The notes under the pieces: generated by a model
What the model was told of the DNA's origin: nothing
Databases searched by the model: none
The model's input: only the letters and a program-made list of their open reading frames with translations
In this document: positions 50,089 through 64,000 of the stretch, in pieces
Position numbering within the stretch: the first letter of the stretch is position 1
Layout of the letters: each line of letters begins with the position of its first letter
Made by a program: the position numbers and the translations under genes
Assembly (NCBI RefSeq): GCF_001570525.1
Contig: NZ_BBXC01000014.1
Coordinates: 288,303-352,302 of the forward strand
Direction of reading: 5' to 3'
Length of the DNA stretch: 64,000 nucleotides
DNA from: Herbidospora sakaeratensis
GTDB lineage: Bacteria > Actinomycetota > Actinomycetes > Streptosporangiales > Streptosporangiaceae

Positions 50089-50580
50089 TCAGAGCACGGT
50101 CTCTGCCGGGTTTCGGACGATACGCAGGCCCGCCACCGCCAGCACCGCAGGAAGGGCGCGCAGCGTCGAGCGGTCCTTATCGCGGGCGTCCTCGGTCAGG
50201 TCCTCCCACGGGACCAGATCGGGGTGCCGCCGTGCCGCCGCGTCGTGGACCGGGCCGGGGCGCCAGCCCGCCGCCAAGCGGGCCAGGGTCCAGCGCACGT
50301 GTTCCACCCGGGCCAGGCGTTCGACCTCGCCCTCGGTCAGCACGGCGGCAGGCCGGCCGGGGCGCCGGGTCAGGCGGCACCCGACGATGGCGAGTTTGCG
50401 CGGGACGTCGCGGGCGTGGGCCCGGCTGTCGGCGCGCAGCAGGCGGGGGAGCCGGTCCCAGGCCACGAGGGAGGCGTTGGTGGTCTCGTCGTCGCCGGCG
50501 GCCCGGCGGGTGCGCAGGTAGTGGTCGTGGACGGCGCGGGCCAGGTCGTCAATGGTGGTCTCGCTCAGGATGTCCGGCAT
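50089..50580 (-). CDS. RyR domain-containing protein
   Basis: A 163-residue protein. Residues about 75-160 match the RyR (ryanodine receptor-type) domain: VERLARVEHVRWTLARLAAGWRPG, HPDLVPWEDLTEDARDKDRSTLRALPAVLAVAGLRIVR. The N-terminal part (TIDDLARAVHDHYLRTRRAAG) looks like a related first half-repeat. Bacterial RyR domains occur in signalling and conflict contexts and are thought to bind nucleotide-derived ligands; this is family knowledge, not shown here. ATG 50580 has AGGGGA upstream. It is the last gene of a minus-strand set with the MFS and acyl-CoA synthetase genes (21 bp after the former). Confidence 0.8.
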   Translation of the reverse strand: MPDILSETTIDDLARAVHDHYLRTRRAAGDDETTNASLVAWDRLPRLLRADSRAHARDVPRKLAIVGCRLTRRPGRPAAVLTEGEVERLARVEHVRWTLARLAAGWRPGPVHDAAARRHPDLVPWEDLTEDARDKDRSTLRALPAVLAVAGLRIVRNPAETVL

Positions 50581-50601
50581 TCCCCTATCTTCGCGAAGGA
50601 G

Positions 50602-51897
50602 TCAGGCGGTCGCCCGGGCCACGCGCTGGGCTTCGGCGTGTTCGTCGGTGCGGGCGTCGTAGCGGCGGAACTTGGGCAGGATCGCGGCCATCGCCAGCAC
50701 GCCGCCCATGCACAACAACCCGCCCGCGCCCAGGGAGAAGCGGGTGCCGCCGAGTTCGGCCATGCCGCTGGCGCGGGCGTTGCCCAGCATCGGGCCGGTC
50801 GAGTACGACAGCAGTTCGATGCCGGCCAGGCGGCCCCGGTACTCGTCGGGGATGGTCTGGTTCCAGATGGTGCCGCGGAAGATGCCGCTGATCATGTCGG
50901 CGCCGCCCGCCAGGGTCAGGAAGACGATCATGAGCCAGATGTTCGGCATCACCGACGCCACCGCGACGGCCGCGCCCCACAGCAGGGCCGCGACGATGAC
51001 CGCCAGGCCGTGGCGGTGGACGTGGGCCGTCCACCCCGAGGTCACCGAGGCCAGGACCGAGCCGATGCCCGCCGACGCGTAGAGCAGGCCGAGCGCGATC
51101 TGCTCGTGTTCGCCGCCGAACTGCTCGGCCATGAACGGGTAGAGCGCGTTCGACATGGCGAAGAACATGGCCGCGATGTCGACCACGTAGGTGCCCATCA
51201 GGTCGGGGCGGCGGACGGCGTACCTGACCCCCTCGACGAGCGAGGCCAGGGACGCCGGCTGGGTGACGGCCGCGCGGCGGGCCATCGGGGCCACCCGGAA
51301 CAGCAGCACCAGCGAGATCAGGAACGTCAGCACGTTGACGCCGTAGGAGGGCGCGACGCCGAACGAGACGACGATCAGGCCGCCCAGGGCCGGGCCGGCC
51401 ACCCCGCCCGTGCTTCTGACCAGGCCCTGGATGGCGAAGGCGGCGCCCATCTGGTCGAGCCTGAGCACCTGGTTGATCACGGCCTGCTCACTGGGACCCC
51501 GCACGCTGTACAACCCGGCGGTGAGGGCGCCCACGACGTACAGGACCCAGATCTGGGGGTTCGGGAGGAGGGCGTTGACCATCAGCATCAGGGCGGCCAG
51601 GCAGAGGCCGATCTCCGTGGTGATGATGATCTTGCGGCGGTCCATCGAGTCGGCGATGGCGCCGCCCCACAGGCCGCAGACGACCATCGGGACGAACTCG
51701 GCCACGCTCACCAGGCCCACCGCGACATAGGAGCCCGTGAGCTCCTTCATCTGGTAGGGCACCGCGACCAGGGTGATGAACGACCCGAACATGGTGATCG
51801 CGGCAGACCCCAGCAACAGCCGGAAGTCGCGCGACGCGCGGAGCGGGCTGACGTCCATCTTCAGGCGTCGCAGCAGAGCGAGGGAACTTTTGACCAC
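50602..51897 (-). CDS. MFS transporter, EntS-like exporter
   Basis: A 431-residue membrane protein with about 12 hydrophobic helices, beginning with LRASRDFRLLLGSAAITMFGSFITLVAVPYQ, typical of enterobactin-exporter-like MFS proteins. The loop 2-3 motif is GGAIADSMDRRKII. The cargo is unknown. GTG 51897 is the likely start; a Met at residue 14 is an alternative. It follows the acyl-CoA synthetase gene by 46 bp on the same strand and precedes the RyR gene. Confidence 0.88.
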   Translation of the reverse strand: MVKSSLALLRRLKMDVSPLRASRDFRLLLGSAAITMFGSFITLVAVPYQMKELTGSYVAVGLVSVAEFVPMVVCGLWGGAIADSMDRRKIIITTEIGLCLAALMLMVNALLPNPQIWVLYVVGALTAGLYSVRGPSEQAVINQVLRLDQMGAAFAIQGLVRSTGGVAGPALGGLIVVSFGVAPSYGVNVLTFLISLVLLFRVAPMARRAAVTQPASLASLVEGVRYAVRRPDLMGTYVVDIAAMFFAMSNALYPFMAEQFGGEHEQIALGLLYASAGIGSVLASVTSGWTAHVHRHGLAVIVAALLWGAAVAVASVMPNIWLMIVFLTLAGGADMISGIFRGTIWNQTIPDEYRGRLAGIELLSYSTGPMLGNARASGMAELGGTRFSLGAGGLLCMGGVLAMAAILPKFRRYDARTDEHAEAQRVARATA

Positions 51898-51943
51898 GAA
51901 CGGCCAGGTTGGCCGATTCGGGGGGTGATCCGCAACTCGATAT

Positions 51944-53581
51944 TCAGTCGCGCAGGACCTGTCGCCGGAGCACCGTCTTCAGGATCTTGCCGCCCGGGTT
52001 GCGCGGCAGCTCCTCCTCGTGGAACCAGAACCGCACCGGGATCTTGAACTCGGCCAGCCGGGTGCGCAGGAACGCCTGCAGGTCCCCGGCCGTCACCGGG
52101 CTGGTGACCCGCACCACCGCGCCCACCTGCTCGCCGAGCACGTCGTCGGGGACGCCGATCACGGCCGCGTCGTCGATCGCCGGGTGTTCGAACAGGGCGG
52201 CCTCGACCTCGGCGCAGTAGACGTTCTCACCGCCCCTGATCACCATGTCCTTGGCCCGGTCGACGATGTAGACGAAGCCCTCCTCGTCCATGCGGGCCAG
52301 GTCGCCGGTGTGCAGCCAGCCGTCGACGATCGCCTCGGCGGTCGCGTCGGGCCGGTTCCAGTAGCCCATGATCACCACAGGGCCGCGCATGCAGAGCTCG
52401 CCGACCTCGCCCCGGGGCAGTTCCCGGCCGGCGGGGTCGCAGATCCGGACGTCCATGACCGCCAGCGGGCGGCCGATGCTGTCGGGGTGGGCCGCGTACT
52501 CGCGGCCGCTGTTGTAGATCGCCAGGGCGGTGGTCTCGGTCATGCCGTAGCCGTTGGACGGGCTGCGGTCGGGCAGCAGCGCGGTGATGCGCTCCAGCAG
52601 CTTCGGGGGAGCGGGCGCGCCGCCGTAGGAGATCGCCGTCAGCGACGAGATGTCGTGCTTGTCGAGCGCGGGGTGGGAGAGCAGCTGCCAGGCGTTGGTG
52701 GGCACCCCGCTCATCACCGTCGCGCGTTCGCGCTCGATGAGCTCCAGGGCGCGCCCGGGGTCCCACTTGTACATGAGCACCAGGCCGCCGCCGGTGAACA
52801 TCGTCGTCATCAGCACCGCGAAGCACCCGGTCGCGTGGAACAGCGGCACGGTGAGCAGCGTGTTGCGGCGCTGGCCGGCGCTCTCGGCCGGGTCCTTGCC
52901 GGCCATGGCGACGCCGCGCATCATCGCGTACGCCACCGTCATCGGCGCCTGCCCGAGGTTGCGGTGGCTGCCGAGGGCGCCCTTCGGCCGGCCCGTGGTG
53001 CCGGAGGTGTAGAAGATGGTCGCCGGGTCGTCGGGGGAGAGTTCGACCGGGGGCAGGGTGGTCTTCTCGCCGGCCAGGACGTCGGCCCAGTCGCGCCCGC
53101 CCGCGAAGGAGCCCCGCCGCGTGACGATCAGCGGGACGCCGGCCATCCGCTCGGCGCGCTCGCCGTCGGTGATCGCGAGCCGGGCGCCGGAGTCGCCGAG
53201 GGCGTATTCGAGTTCGGCGGCGGTCCACCACGCGTTCAGCGGCACCGCGATCGCCCCGACGGCCAGGGTGGCCGCGAACGCGACGATCCACTCGGGGTAG
53301 TTGCGCATCGCGATGGCCACCCGGTCGCCCTTGGCGACGCCCTCGTCGCGCAGGGCGTGGGCGAGCGTCGCGGTGGCGCGGAAGAACTCGGCGTAGGTGA
53401 GGCGCTCGTCCTCGTACACGACGAAGGTCTTGTCGCCGTGGAAGGCCGTGGTCTCCAGCATGGCCCGGAACGTCGCGGGCGCGTGTTTCCAGATCCGCAC
53501 GCCGCCGGGCGTCTCGGCCATCTCGAACAGCTGCCCCGGGGCGGTGAGCGCCGCCTGCGCCTGGTCATGCGAGATCGTCAC
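51944..53581 (-). CDS. Class I adenylate-forming enzyme, acyl-CoA synthetase
   Basis: A 545-residue AMP-binding ligase. The phosphate loop IFYTSGTTGRPKGALGSH, the YGMTETTAL motif, HTGDLARMDEEGFVYIVDRAKDMVI and the C-terminal lysine in PRNPGGKILKTVLR are intact, so it should activate a carboxylic acid as acyl-AMP and transfer it to CoA. Chain-length preference is unknown. GTG 53581 is the start; a TetR-like palindrome lies 13-28 bases upstream. First gene of the acyl-CoA synthetase-MFS-RyR set. Confidence 0.92.
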   Translation of the reverse strand: MTISHDQAQAALTAPGQLFEMAETPGGVRIWKHAPATFRAMLETTAFHGDKTFVVYEDERLTYAEFFRATATLAHALRDEGVAKGDRVAIAMRNYPEWIVAFAATLAVGAIAVPLNAWWTAAELEYALGDSGARLAITDGERAERMAGVPLIVTRRGSFAGGRDWADVLAGEKTTLPPVELSPDDPATIFYTSGTTGRPKGALGSHRNLGQAPMTVAYAMMRGVAMAGKDPAESAGQRRNTLLTVPLFHATGCFAVLMTTMFTGGGLVLMYKWDPGRALELIERERATVMSGVPTNAWQLLSHPALDKHDISSLTAISYGGAPAPPKLLERITALLPDRSPSNGYGMTETTALAIYNSGREYAAHPDSIGRPLAVMDVRICDPAGRELPRGEVGELCMRGPVVIMGYWNRPDATAEAIVDGWLHTGDLARMDEEGFVYIVDRAKDMVIRGGENVYCAEVEAALFEHPAIDDAAVIGVPDDVLGEQVGAVVRVTSPVTAGDLQAFLRTRLAEFKIPVRFWFHEEELPRNPGGKILKTVLRRQVLRD

Positions 53582-53593
53582 GAGACGTCACGA

Positions 53594-53609
53594 TACCGAC
53601 CGGTAGGTA
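53594..53609 (-). promoter_or_regulatory. TetR-type operator upstream of the acyl-CoA synthetase
   Basis: TACCGACCGGTAGGTA is an imperfect 16-bp palindrome (one mismatch per half) of the ACCGACCGGT class commonly bound by TetR-family repressors of acyl-CoA genes. No TetR gene is present in the window. Confidence 0.6.
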
Positions 53610-53676
53610 CGGATCCAAGCGGCCACCTCACAACGTTGGGACCCCTTCGGTGTCATCTCGCACAATGAACCCCGGC

Positions 53677-54788
<1,112 letters not shown>

Positions 54789-54819
54789 TGTCCGGTTCTG
54801 GAGATGAGGAGACCTCGCC

Positions 54820-55971
54820 ATGAGCGTGACCGCCCCCCTGGGCTTCCGGGCCACCGGGATCAACGCCGGGATCAAGCCCGGCGAGCACCGTGACCTCGCC
54901 CTGGTCGTCAACGACGGCCCCTCGCGCGCGGCGGCCGCCGTCTTCACCCGCAACCGCGTGAAGGCCGCCCCGGTCGTCTGGTCGGAGCAGGTAGTCAGCG
55001 GCGGCCGGGTCAAGGCCGTGGTGCTCAACTCCGGCGGCGCCAACGCCTGCACCGGACCCGCCGGGTTCCAGGACACCCACGCCACCGCCGAGAAGGTCGC
55101 CGAGGTCATCGGCGACTCGGCGGGCGAGATCATCGTCTGCTCGACCGGCCTCATCGGCGAGCGCCTGCCCATGGACGAACTCCTGACGGGCGTCGTCGAC
55201 GCGGCCAAGCAGCTGTCCCGCGACGGCGGAGTGGCCGCGGCCGACGCGATCCGCACCACCGACACGGTCAGCAAGATCTCCTTCCGCCGGGGCGAGGGCT
55301 ACATGGTCGGCGGCATGGCCAAGGGCGCGGGCATGCTCGCCCCCGCCCTGGCCACGATGTTGTCGGTGCTCACCACCGACGCCGACCTGACCTTCGAGGA
55401 GTGCGACACCGCGCTGCGCGCCGCCACCGAGGTCACCTTCGACCGCCTCGACGCCGACGGCTGCATGTCGACCAACGACACGGTGGTCCTGCTCGCGAGC
55501 GGCGCGTCCGGCGTGAAACCCGACCTCGCCGAGTTCACCAAGCGCCTCACCGAGGTCTGCGCCGACCTGGCCCGCCAGCTGCTCGTCGACGCCGAGGGCG
55601 CCTCCAAGGCCATCGCGATCGAGGTCGTCGGGGCCGCCTCGGTCGCCGACGCGGTCGAGGTCGGCCGCGCGATCTCCCGCAGCAACCTGTTCAAGTGCGC
55701 CATGCACGGCGAGGACCCCAACTGGGGCCGCGTCCTGTCGGCCATCGGCACCACCCAGGCCGAGTTCGAGCCCGACCGGCTCAACGTCGCGATCAACGGC
55801 ATCTGGATCTGCCGGGGCGGCGCGGCCGGCGACGACCGCTCCAAGGTCGACCTGCGCCCGCGCGACATCCACGTCACCGCCGACCTGTCGGCCGGGCCCC
55901 ACTCGGCCACGATCCACACGACCGACCTGACGGCCGAGTACGTGCACGAGAACTCGGCGTACAGCTCGTGA
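54820..55971 (+). CDS. argJ: Bifunctional glutamate N-acetyltransferase/amino-acid acetyltransferase ArgJ
   Basis: A 383-residue self-cleaving acetyltransferase that recycles the acetyl group from N-acetylornithine to glutamate. [22 protein letters not shown] and the autoproteolysis site [15 protein letters not shown] are clear; cleavage is expected before Thr179, which becomes the nucleophile. ATG 54820 has GATGAGGAG eight bases upstream. The stop overlaps the argB GTG. Confidence 0.96.
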   Translation: MSVTAPLGFRATGINAGIKPGEHRDLALVVNDGPSRAAAAVFTRNRVKAAPVVWSEQVVSGGRVKAVVLNSGGANACTGPAGFQDTHATAEKVAEVIGDSAGEIIVCSTGLIGERLPMDELLTGVVDAAKQLSRDGGVAAADAIRTTDTVSKISFRRGEGYMVGGMAKGAGMLAPALATMLSVLTTDADLTFEECDTALRAATEVTFDRLDADGCMSTNDTVVLLASGASGVKPDLAEFTKRLTEVCADLARQLLVDAEGASKAIAIEVVGAASVADAVEVGRAISRSNLFKCAMHGEDPNWGRVLSAIGTTQAEFEPDRLNVAINGIWICRGGAAGDDRSKVDLRPRDIHVTADLSAGPHSATIHTTDLTAEYVHENSAYSS

Positions 55972-56845
55972 CCCCGCTGCAGAAGTCCGAGGCGCTGATC
56001 GAGGCGCTGCCGTGGCTGGCCCGCTTCCAGGGCGCGGTCGTCGTGATCAAGTACGGCGGCAACGCGATGACCGAGGAGCACCTGCGCGAGAAGTTCGCCG
56101 ACGACGTGGTGTTCCTGCGCTACGCCGGGCTGCGCCCGGTGATCGTGCACGGCGGCGGCCCGCAGATCAACGCCGCCCTCGACCTGCACGGCATCGCCTC
56201 CCACTTCACCGCCGGGCTCCGCGTCACCACGCCCGAGGCCATGAAGGTGGTCCGCATGGTGCTGGTCGGCCACGTCAACCGCGACGTCGTCGGGCTGGTC
56301 AACCGGCACGGCCCGTTCGCGGTCGGCCTGTCGGGCGAGGACGCCCACCTGTTCACCGCCGCCCGCAAGCACGCGGTCGTCGACGGCGTCCCGGTCGACA
56401 TCGGCCAGGTCGGCGAGATCGTCGAGGTCAACCCGGGCGCGGTGCGCGCCCTGCTGGCCGACGGCCGGGTGCCGGTCGTCTCCTCGATCGCCCGCGGTCA
56501 CGACGGGCAGATCTACAATGTAAACGCCGACACCGCGGCCGCCGCGCTCGCGACCGCTCTCGGCGCGGCCAAGCTCGTGGTCCTCACCGACGTCGAGGGC
56601 CTGTACGCCGACTGGCCCGCCAGCGACAAGGTCATCCGCCGCATCACCGCGGGCGACCTGGCGGCCATGTTGCCCACGCTGTCGAGCGGCATGGTCCCCA
56701 AGATGGAGGCCTGCCTGCACGCCGTGCGCGGGGGAGTGCCGCAGGCCCACGTGGTCGACGGCCGGCAGCCCCACGTCCTGCTGAGCGAGATCTTCACCGA
56801 CGAGGGCATCGGCACCATGGTCCTGCCCGACGAAGGAGGCACCCC

Positions 56846-56849
<4 letters not shown>
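55968..56849 (+). CDS. argB: Acetylglutamate kinase
   Basis: A 293-residue amino-acid kinase: [43 protein letters not shown], and VYNVNAD-like ([14 protein letters not shown]) substrate segments and [15 protein letters not shown]. It phosphorylates N-acetylglutamate and is usually the feedback-inhibited step. The GTG start overlaps the argJ stop (GTGA). The stop overlaps argD. Confidence 0.96.
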
Positions 56850-59440
<2,591 letters not shown>

Positions 59441-59457
59441 CACTCCGCATCGGCTAA

Positions 59458-61499
<2,042 letters not shown>

Positions 61500-61539
61500 C
61501 CTGCGCGGCTTTTCGTGGCGACGCGGCCCCGCCCCGGCC

Positions 61540-61551
61540 GATAGGGTTTCT
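61540..61551 (+). promoter_or_regulatory. Putative tyrS promoter -10 region
   Basis: GATAGGGTTTCT includes a TAGGGT -10-like hexamer (61542-61547), about 45 bases before the tyrS start. The same 12-mer occurs at 27135-27146 before the DUF948-alaS operon. No T-box or other riboswitch is recognisable in the short leader. Confidence 0.4.
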
Positions 61552-61590
61552 TGCGACTCCATACCGCATATTCACCGAAAGCCAGGACTC

Positions 61591-62848
<1,258 letters not shown>

Positions 62849-62850
<2 letters not shown>

Positions 62851-62876
62851 TTCTGTGTGAATTCGTACACAGAACT
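62849..62876 (+). terminator. Hairpin at the tyrS stop codon
   Basis: A perfect 10-bp stem (62849-62858 with 62867-62876) with loop GAATTCGT, starting inside the TAG stop and followed by TCTCC. It is a probable terminator, though the AT-containing dyad could also be an operator. Confidence 0.6.
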
Positions 62877-62890
62877 TCTCCGTGCTCCGT

Positions 62891-62928
62891 CCTATCGTTG
62901 CCGCACCCTTCCCACCAGCGACGATAGG
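62891..62928 (+). promoter_or_regulatory. Inverted repeat upstream of the TPR gene
   Basis: CCTATCGT (62891-62898) and ACGATAGG (62921-62928) are perfect 8-bp inverted repeats separated by 22 bp, ending seven bases before the start of the TPR gene. This suggests an operator or a leader hairpin covering the ribosome site. Confidence 0.45.
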
Positions 62929-62935
62929 TGAGCGC

Positions 62936-63670
62936 ATGTTCGACCGTGATGCGACGCAGCCCGACCCGTCTCCGGCCCCGCGGCGCGGCTTCGCCTATGG
63001 AGCCGCGCTCGCGGAACCGGCGGTGACGGGAGACCTCTCGGACGACGACCTGGCCGCCGCTCACCGTCACCGCGCGGTCCTGCTCTGCCGCCTGGGCGCG
63101 TACGCCGAGGCCGAGGCCGCCGCCACGCAGTCGCTGGCCACCCGCCTCACTGCGGCCGGCTACACGGCCCGCGCGATGCCCCGCTGCCTCGCCGGCGACC
63201 TGCAGGGCGCGTGGGCCGACGCCGAACGCGCACTGCTGCTCGACGCGGCCCACGTCAGCGCGCACGCCGTGCGCGGCCGGGTCTTCCTCGCCATGGGCCG
63301 CCCGGCCGACGCCCTGGCCGACTTCGACCGGTCCACCTTCGCCGAGTCCTACGACGGCGACGCGCGGGTCGACCGGGCCGAATGCCTGCTGATCCTGGGC
63401 GAGCCGGCCCGTGCCGTGGCGGCGTGCGACGAGATCATCTTTGGTCCCGGCGTCCAGGGCGAGCCGCACCGGGTGCACCTGCTGCGCGCCCGCGCCTACC
63501 TGGCGCTCGGCGACCCGGTCACCGCCCTCACCGACTGCTTCCACGCCGCCGCGCTCTCGCCCGATTCCCCCGAGGTGTACGAGGTGCGCGCCGAGGCGTA
63601 CCAGGCGGCCGACTCCGCCGGCGACGCCTCCGCCGACCTGGCCAAAGCCGCCGAACTGCGGGCCGCCTGA
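62936..63670 (+). CDS. Tetratricopeptide repeat protein
   Basis: A 244-residue soluble helical protein. TPR-like helices are seen as HRHRAVLLCRLGAYAEAEAAATQSL, GDLQGAWADAERALLLDAAHVSAHAVRGRVFLAMGRPADALADFDRS and ARAYLALGDPVTALTDCFHAAALSP. No signal peptide, enzyme motif or partner is visible, so the role is unknown beyond likely protein binding. ATG 62936 has AGGTGAG upstream. It lies between tyrS and the presumed rRNA operon leader. Confidence 0.8.
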   Translation: MFDRDATQPDPSPAPRRGFAYGAALAEPAVTGDLSDDDLAAAHRHRAVLLCRLGAYAEAEAAATQSLATRLTAAGYTARAMPRCLAGDLQGAWADAERALLLDAAHVSAHAVRGRVFLAMGRPADALADFDRSTFAESYDGDARVDRAECLLILGEPARAVAACDEIIFGPGVQGEPHRVHLLRARAYLALGDPVTALTDCFHAAALSPDSPEVYEVRAEAYQAADSAGDASADLAKAAELRAA

Positions 63671-64000
63671 GATGTGACGCGGGTAACAGTCCTGGCACCG
63701 CAGGGTCATAGGAGCCTTAAATGGCCGCCCTGACCTGGGGAAACGCCGTGTGGACGCTGATTTGACGCGAGGTTCCGGGTTGCCTAATGTTCTCTTCGCC
63801 CCGGGAACACGGCAGCGCCGGAACCCAGGGACATCCCACCGAGAACATCCCGCCGGAAACGGCGATTGGACACGGGCGAGATGATGAAGTAAGCTTGAAG
63901 GGTTGCGCCAGAAACGGCGCGGTCCGCTCCGGTCAGATCTGATCGGGAACTGCGGTAAAGTTGGATCACCGCCCAGCAAGTATCTGTGGGCAGACGTGTG
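63671..64000 (+). promoter_or_regulatory. Multi-promoter leader of a presumed rRNA operon
   Basis: At least three promoter-like pairs lie here. P1 is TTGACG (63762-63767), 17 bp, TAATGT (63785-63790). P2 is TTGGAC (63866-63871), 18 bp, TAAGCT (63890-63895). P3 has TAAAGT (63956-63961) with a weak -35. Two similar hairpins, CGCCG-GAAA-CGGCG (63851-63864) and GCGCC-AGAAAC-GGCGC (63905-63920), resemble rrn leader antitermination elements. No coding frame is supported. A 16S gene is expected just beyond 64000. Confidence 0.7.

Noticed and set aside
50224..52047. 607-residue plus-strand frame over the RyR and MFS genes
   Set aside because: His/Gly/Arg/Asp-rich antisense translation; the opposite strand shows real RyR and MFS motifs.

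Overview
The window is high-GC (roughly 70%) actinomycete chromosome. The gene order pdxST-yebC-ruvCAB-yajC-secDF-apt-rel, alaS-ruvX-mltG-aroE, infC-rpmI-rplT, pheST and argCJBDF-argR-argH is typical of filamentous actinobacteria. Several lineage markers (an S-adenosyl methyltransferase of the DUF574 type, a tricorn protease, tyrS directly before an rRNA operon) suggest a Streptosporangiales-like genus, but this placement is inference.

Layout. 0-5 kb: the end of a LemA-like gene, a DUF3048 lipoprotein, PLP synthase (pdxS/pdxT), a YebC/TACO1 factor and an Eis-like acetyltransferase. 5-14 kb: ruvCAB behind a LexA-type SOS box, yajC-secD-secF, apt and the bifunctional (p)ppGpp enzyme Rel. 14-25 kb: a DUF349 protein, two secreted or membrane-anchored cyclophilins, a metallo-beta-lactamase-fold hydrolase, hisS, aspS, a methyltransferase and tricorn protease. 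25-34 kb: rarA, two small membrane proteins, alaS, ruvX, two tandem mltG paralogues and aroE. 34-41.7 kb: infC-rpmI-rplT (IF3 appears to start at an AUC codon), an rRNA/tRNA methyltransferase, an orphan PAS histidine kinase and pheST, closed by a strong terminator.

41.8-53.6 kb is an accessory island between pheT and argC. It holds two tandem STAND NTPases; a two-gene unit of a SEFIR/TIR plus FGE-like protein and an MvdD-like ATP-grasp ligase, facing a 73-residue peptide whose C-terminus carries a two-module SGT/K/acid pattern; an XRE-TPR regulator; and an acyl-CoA synthetase, MFS transporter and RyR-domain gene set. The 45.7-48.7 kb part is visibly lower in GC than the rest. The SEFIR-FGE/ATP-grasp/peptide locus is the best candidate for an undescribed system: a possible graspetide-type RiPP pathway coupled to a conflict-type TIR protein.

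53.7-61.5 kb: the arginine operon argCJBDFR plus argH, with ARG-box-like palindromes overlapping the argC promoter, then a 3-methyladenine DNA glycosylase. 61.5-64 kb: tyrS, a TPR protein, and a multi-promoter leader with GAAA-type hairpins that looks like the upstream region of an rRNA operon whose 16S gene lies just past the window edge. No tRNA gene, IS element or CRISPR array was recognised. A stable GAA-loop hairpin element occurs three times (two in tandem after secF, one before the DUF948 gene), with compensatory base changes.
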